Below are positions 62,554-64,000 of a stretch of 64,000 nucleotides of DNA, piece by piece. A program made the position numbers and the translations under genes. The notes below the pieces were generated by a model. It did no database searches. It saw only the letters and a list, made by a program, of their open reading frames with translations, and had not been told where the DNA came from. This DNA comes from Mucilaginibacter phyllosphaerae. GTDB taxonomy: Bacteria > Bacteroidota > Bacteroidia > Sphingobacteriales > Sphingobacteriaceae. Position 1 is the stretch's first letter. Each line of letters opens with the position of its first letter. The stretch spans positions 124,001 to 188,000 of the forward strand of contig NZ_SNQG01000001.1 in the NCBI RefSeq assembly GCF_004378255.1, given 5' to 3'.

Positions 62554-64000
62554 CTATTGCTGCACAATTTGCCATTGTTGATTATTACCGCCGTTTGCCG
62601 GCCATTGAATAATTGATGCACCTGCCGTTGTTACGGCGCCGTTAACATCAAGCATAAGCGTGCTGTTACGATTAGTGGCTTTGTATATACCCGGGGTAAC
62701 CGCATCAAGCTGCCATTGCTGGCTATTGCCGCCGGTTAACTAATACTGGATGATACCAGTACCATTTGAAGTTGATGCCCCGCTTACATCAAGTGCCAGG
62801 CTGCTGTTACGATTGGTTATTTTATAAAAGCCGTTACTGCCTGCTGTTATAATCCATTGCTGGTTATTGCCGCCGTTGGGGTACCACTGTAATACGCCTT
62901 CGCCACTATTTGTTGAAGATGAGTTAACATCAAGCGCCAGGCCGCTGTTAACATTTATAAAACGATAATAAGCAGCCGGATAAAAAACATCTGTACCGCC
63001 TGTACCAACACCCCAGGCATATTTAAGCCTGCTAAGGCCGGTAGCATTGGTGTTTGAAACCGTAAGATTAATACCTGTACCATTTAATTGCTGCATGCTG
63101 TAACTATCGCCATTGCGGATGCCCGGCCAGTAAACACTGCCCATACCAAATGCTCTTACCTGGTTGGTAAGCCCCTGCATGTAAGCAATCTCCTGGTCGG
63201 CGGTTATTGCACCGGTGTAATTTTTACCCCCCGTCATGGGTACGCCAAATTCTGTTAAAACAGCCCGGCTGCTATAAGCACCTATATTTGATTTAAACCT
63301 GCTCTCCCACTGGGCAGCGGTTTTGTTGTTTCCGTCGCTAAAAAAAGTATAATCATGTATGGATAAAAGGCAGTTTGCAAACCTGCTATCGGCCCCTACA
63401 CCTGTAATATCCTGCGAGTATGATGTACCGCTGATTAAAATGCGCCCCTTAGGTACAGATGGATATCTACTTAACCATTCGGCGCAAATTGTTGTCCAGT
63501 CGGTTAAGGTATAACCGTGCGGTTCGTTAAAAATTTCGAAATATACCCTGGAGTTGTTACCATATTTGGTAACTATGGTTTGCCACATCGACCAAAACTC
63601 GGCAACGTTATCAATTTTACCATCTTTAGATGACTCGCCTTCCCAGTAACCCAATATCACATTCATGTTTTTGCTTACAGCTTTATCTATAACGCCGGTA
63701 TAAGCATTCCACCATTGCTGCGATGTGGTAGTGTAGTTTACAGGCAGCCTTAGCGTGTTGGCCCCGGTGTTTGCCTGTATGCCGGTAAGCACCGCATCTG
63801 CCTTAGCAGCTACCGTTGTATAAATGTCTGACGCCTCAAGACCGCTTAATACTAAAATGCCATCACTAAAATTATCACCATCGGCAGCCCAGTTCACCCC
63901 TTTAATAGCACTTGCCGGATCAGGTGTGCCTGTTGCAAGATCAGGCGTTTTAACCGGCTCTGTGGCTACAGTAACAGGATCAACCTCCATAGCATCTTTT
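62554..64000 (-). pseudogene. GH5 glycosidase with ricin-type lectin domain, interrupted by an in-frame amber codon; 5' end outside the window
   Basis: The frame enters from the right edge and the codons before Met at 63990 stay open (KDAMEVDP), so the true start and signal peptide lie beyond 64000. A GH5 barrel covers most of the visible part. The acid/base is Glu156 (FEIFNEPHG) and the nucleophile Glu247 (AVLTEFGVP), both counted from 63990. A ricin-type beta-trefoil follows, with FINVNSGLALDVNSSS and the QxW motif NNQQW. At 62740-62742 a TAG stops the protein at GTGIIQY. Beyond it the same frame reads LTGGNSQQWQLDAV, NRNSTLMLDVNGA and NNQQWQIVQQ, then TAG at 62554. One C-to-T change (CAG to TAG) explains it. 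The catalytic part is intact and may still work; lectin function is probably lost. Confidence 0.85.

Noticed and set aside
62740-62742. Recoding of TAG as an amino acid (pyrrolysine or suppressor) in the GH5 gene
   Set aside because: Nothing in the window suggests recoding: the araD and cydB genes end normally, no suppressor tRNA was seen, and a CAG-to-TAG mutation explains it.
1-64000. CRISPR arrays, tRNA/rRNA genes, transposases or prophage
   Set aside because: No regularly spaced direct repeats, tRNA-like clover sequences, rRNA stretches, integrase or transposase motifs were seen on either strand.

Overview
The window looks like chromosomal DNA of a Bacteroidota bacterium, most likely of the Sphingobacteriaceae (Mucilaginibacter/Pedobacter type). 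The reasons are TonB-dependent receptors with N-terminal carboxypeptidase-regulatory-like domains, a DUF5686 protein, a DUF6660-type small protein, many secreted glycosidases, PAS-rich histidine kinases, few Shine-Dalgarno sequences and several promoter-like TAnnTTTG elements. No rRNA, tRNA, CRISPR array, insertion sequence or phage gene was found. The genus is inferred from protein style, not from a marker gene.

Layout. (1) 1-9.3 kb, minus strand: two paralogous multi-PAS histidine kinases (the first cut by the window edge), a TonB-dependent receptor with a small Cys-rich partner, and a large GAF-domain protein. (2) 9.4-16.9 kb: a PAP2-type phosphatase diverges from a four-gene plus-strand operon. 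That operon encodes an HD-domain protein fused to a PycTM-like membrane module, polyphosphate kinase Ppk1, an SdiA-regulated-like lipoprotein, and an outer-membrane beta-barrel protein with a kinase-like GDWDRH motif. (3) 17.1-20.6 kb: a probably MarR-controlled unit (small unknown protein, DUF5686 protein, MarR) behind a perfect 19-bp palindrome. (4) 20.7-27.6 kb: a TetR regulator and a complete tripartite RND efflux system. The same 13-bp palindrome lies before tetR and before the pump genes, and a strong terminator follows. (5) 28.0-30.3 kb: cydAB, cytochrome bd oxidase. (6) 30.4-37.5 kb, minus strand: a TonB receptor, a beta-helix lipoprotein and a beta-propeller phytase in one operon, preceded by a TPR/LuxR-like regulator. 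This looks like a phytate/phosphate acquisition unit. (7) 37.5-39.8 kb: a glycosyltransferase, a 53-residue membrane peptide and a Tat-type metallophosphoesterase. (8) 39.9-64 kb, minus strand: a large plant-polysaccharide locus. It holds GH5, GH2, GH35, tandem-GH43, GH27 and GH51 enzymes, the araBDA catabolic genes, a Na+/sugar symporter and an aldose epimerase. The enzyme set fits arabinose- and galactose-rich pectin side chains or arabinogalactan: outer enzymes release sugars, the symporter imports arabinose, and AraA, AraB and AraD convert it to xylulose 5-phosphate. No SusC/SusD pair is visible; it may lie beyond 64 kb.

Two genes in the polysaccharide locus appear broken. The FG-GAP/VCBS gene has a -1 frameshift at a four-A run near 55611. 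The GH5-lectin gene has an in-frame amber codon at 62740-62742, after which the lectin homology continues in the same frame. The most unusual functional unit is the HD-PycTM/ppk1 operon, where a Pycsar-type effector module is tied to polyphosphate metabolism with no cyclase in sight.
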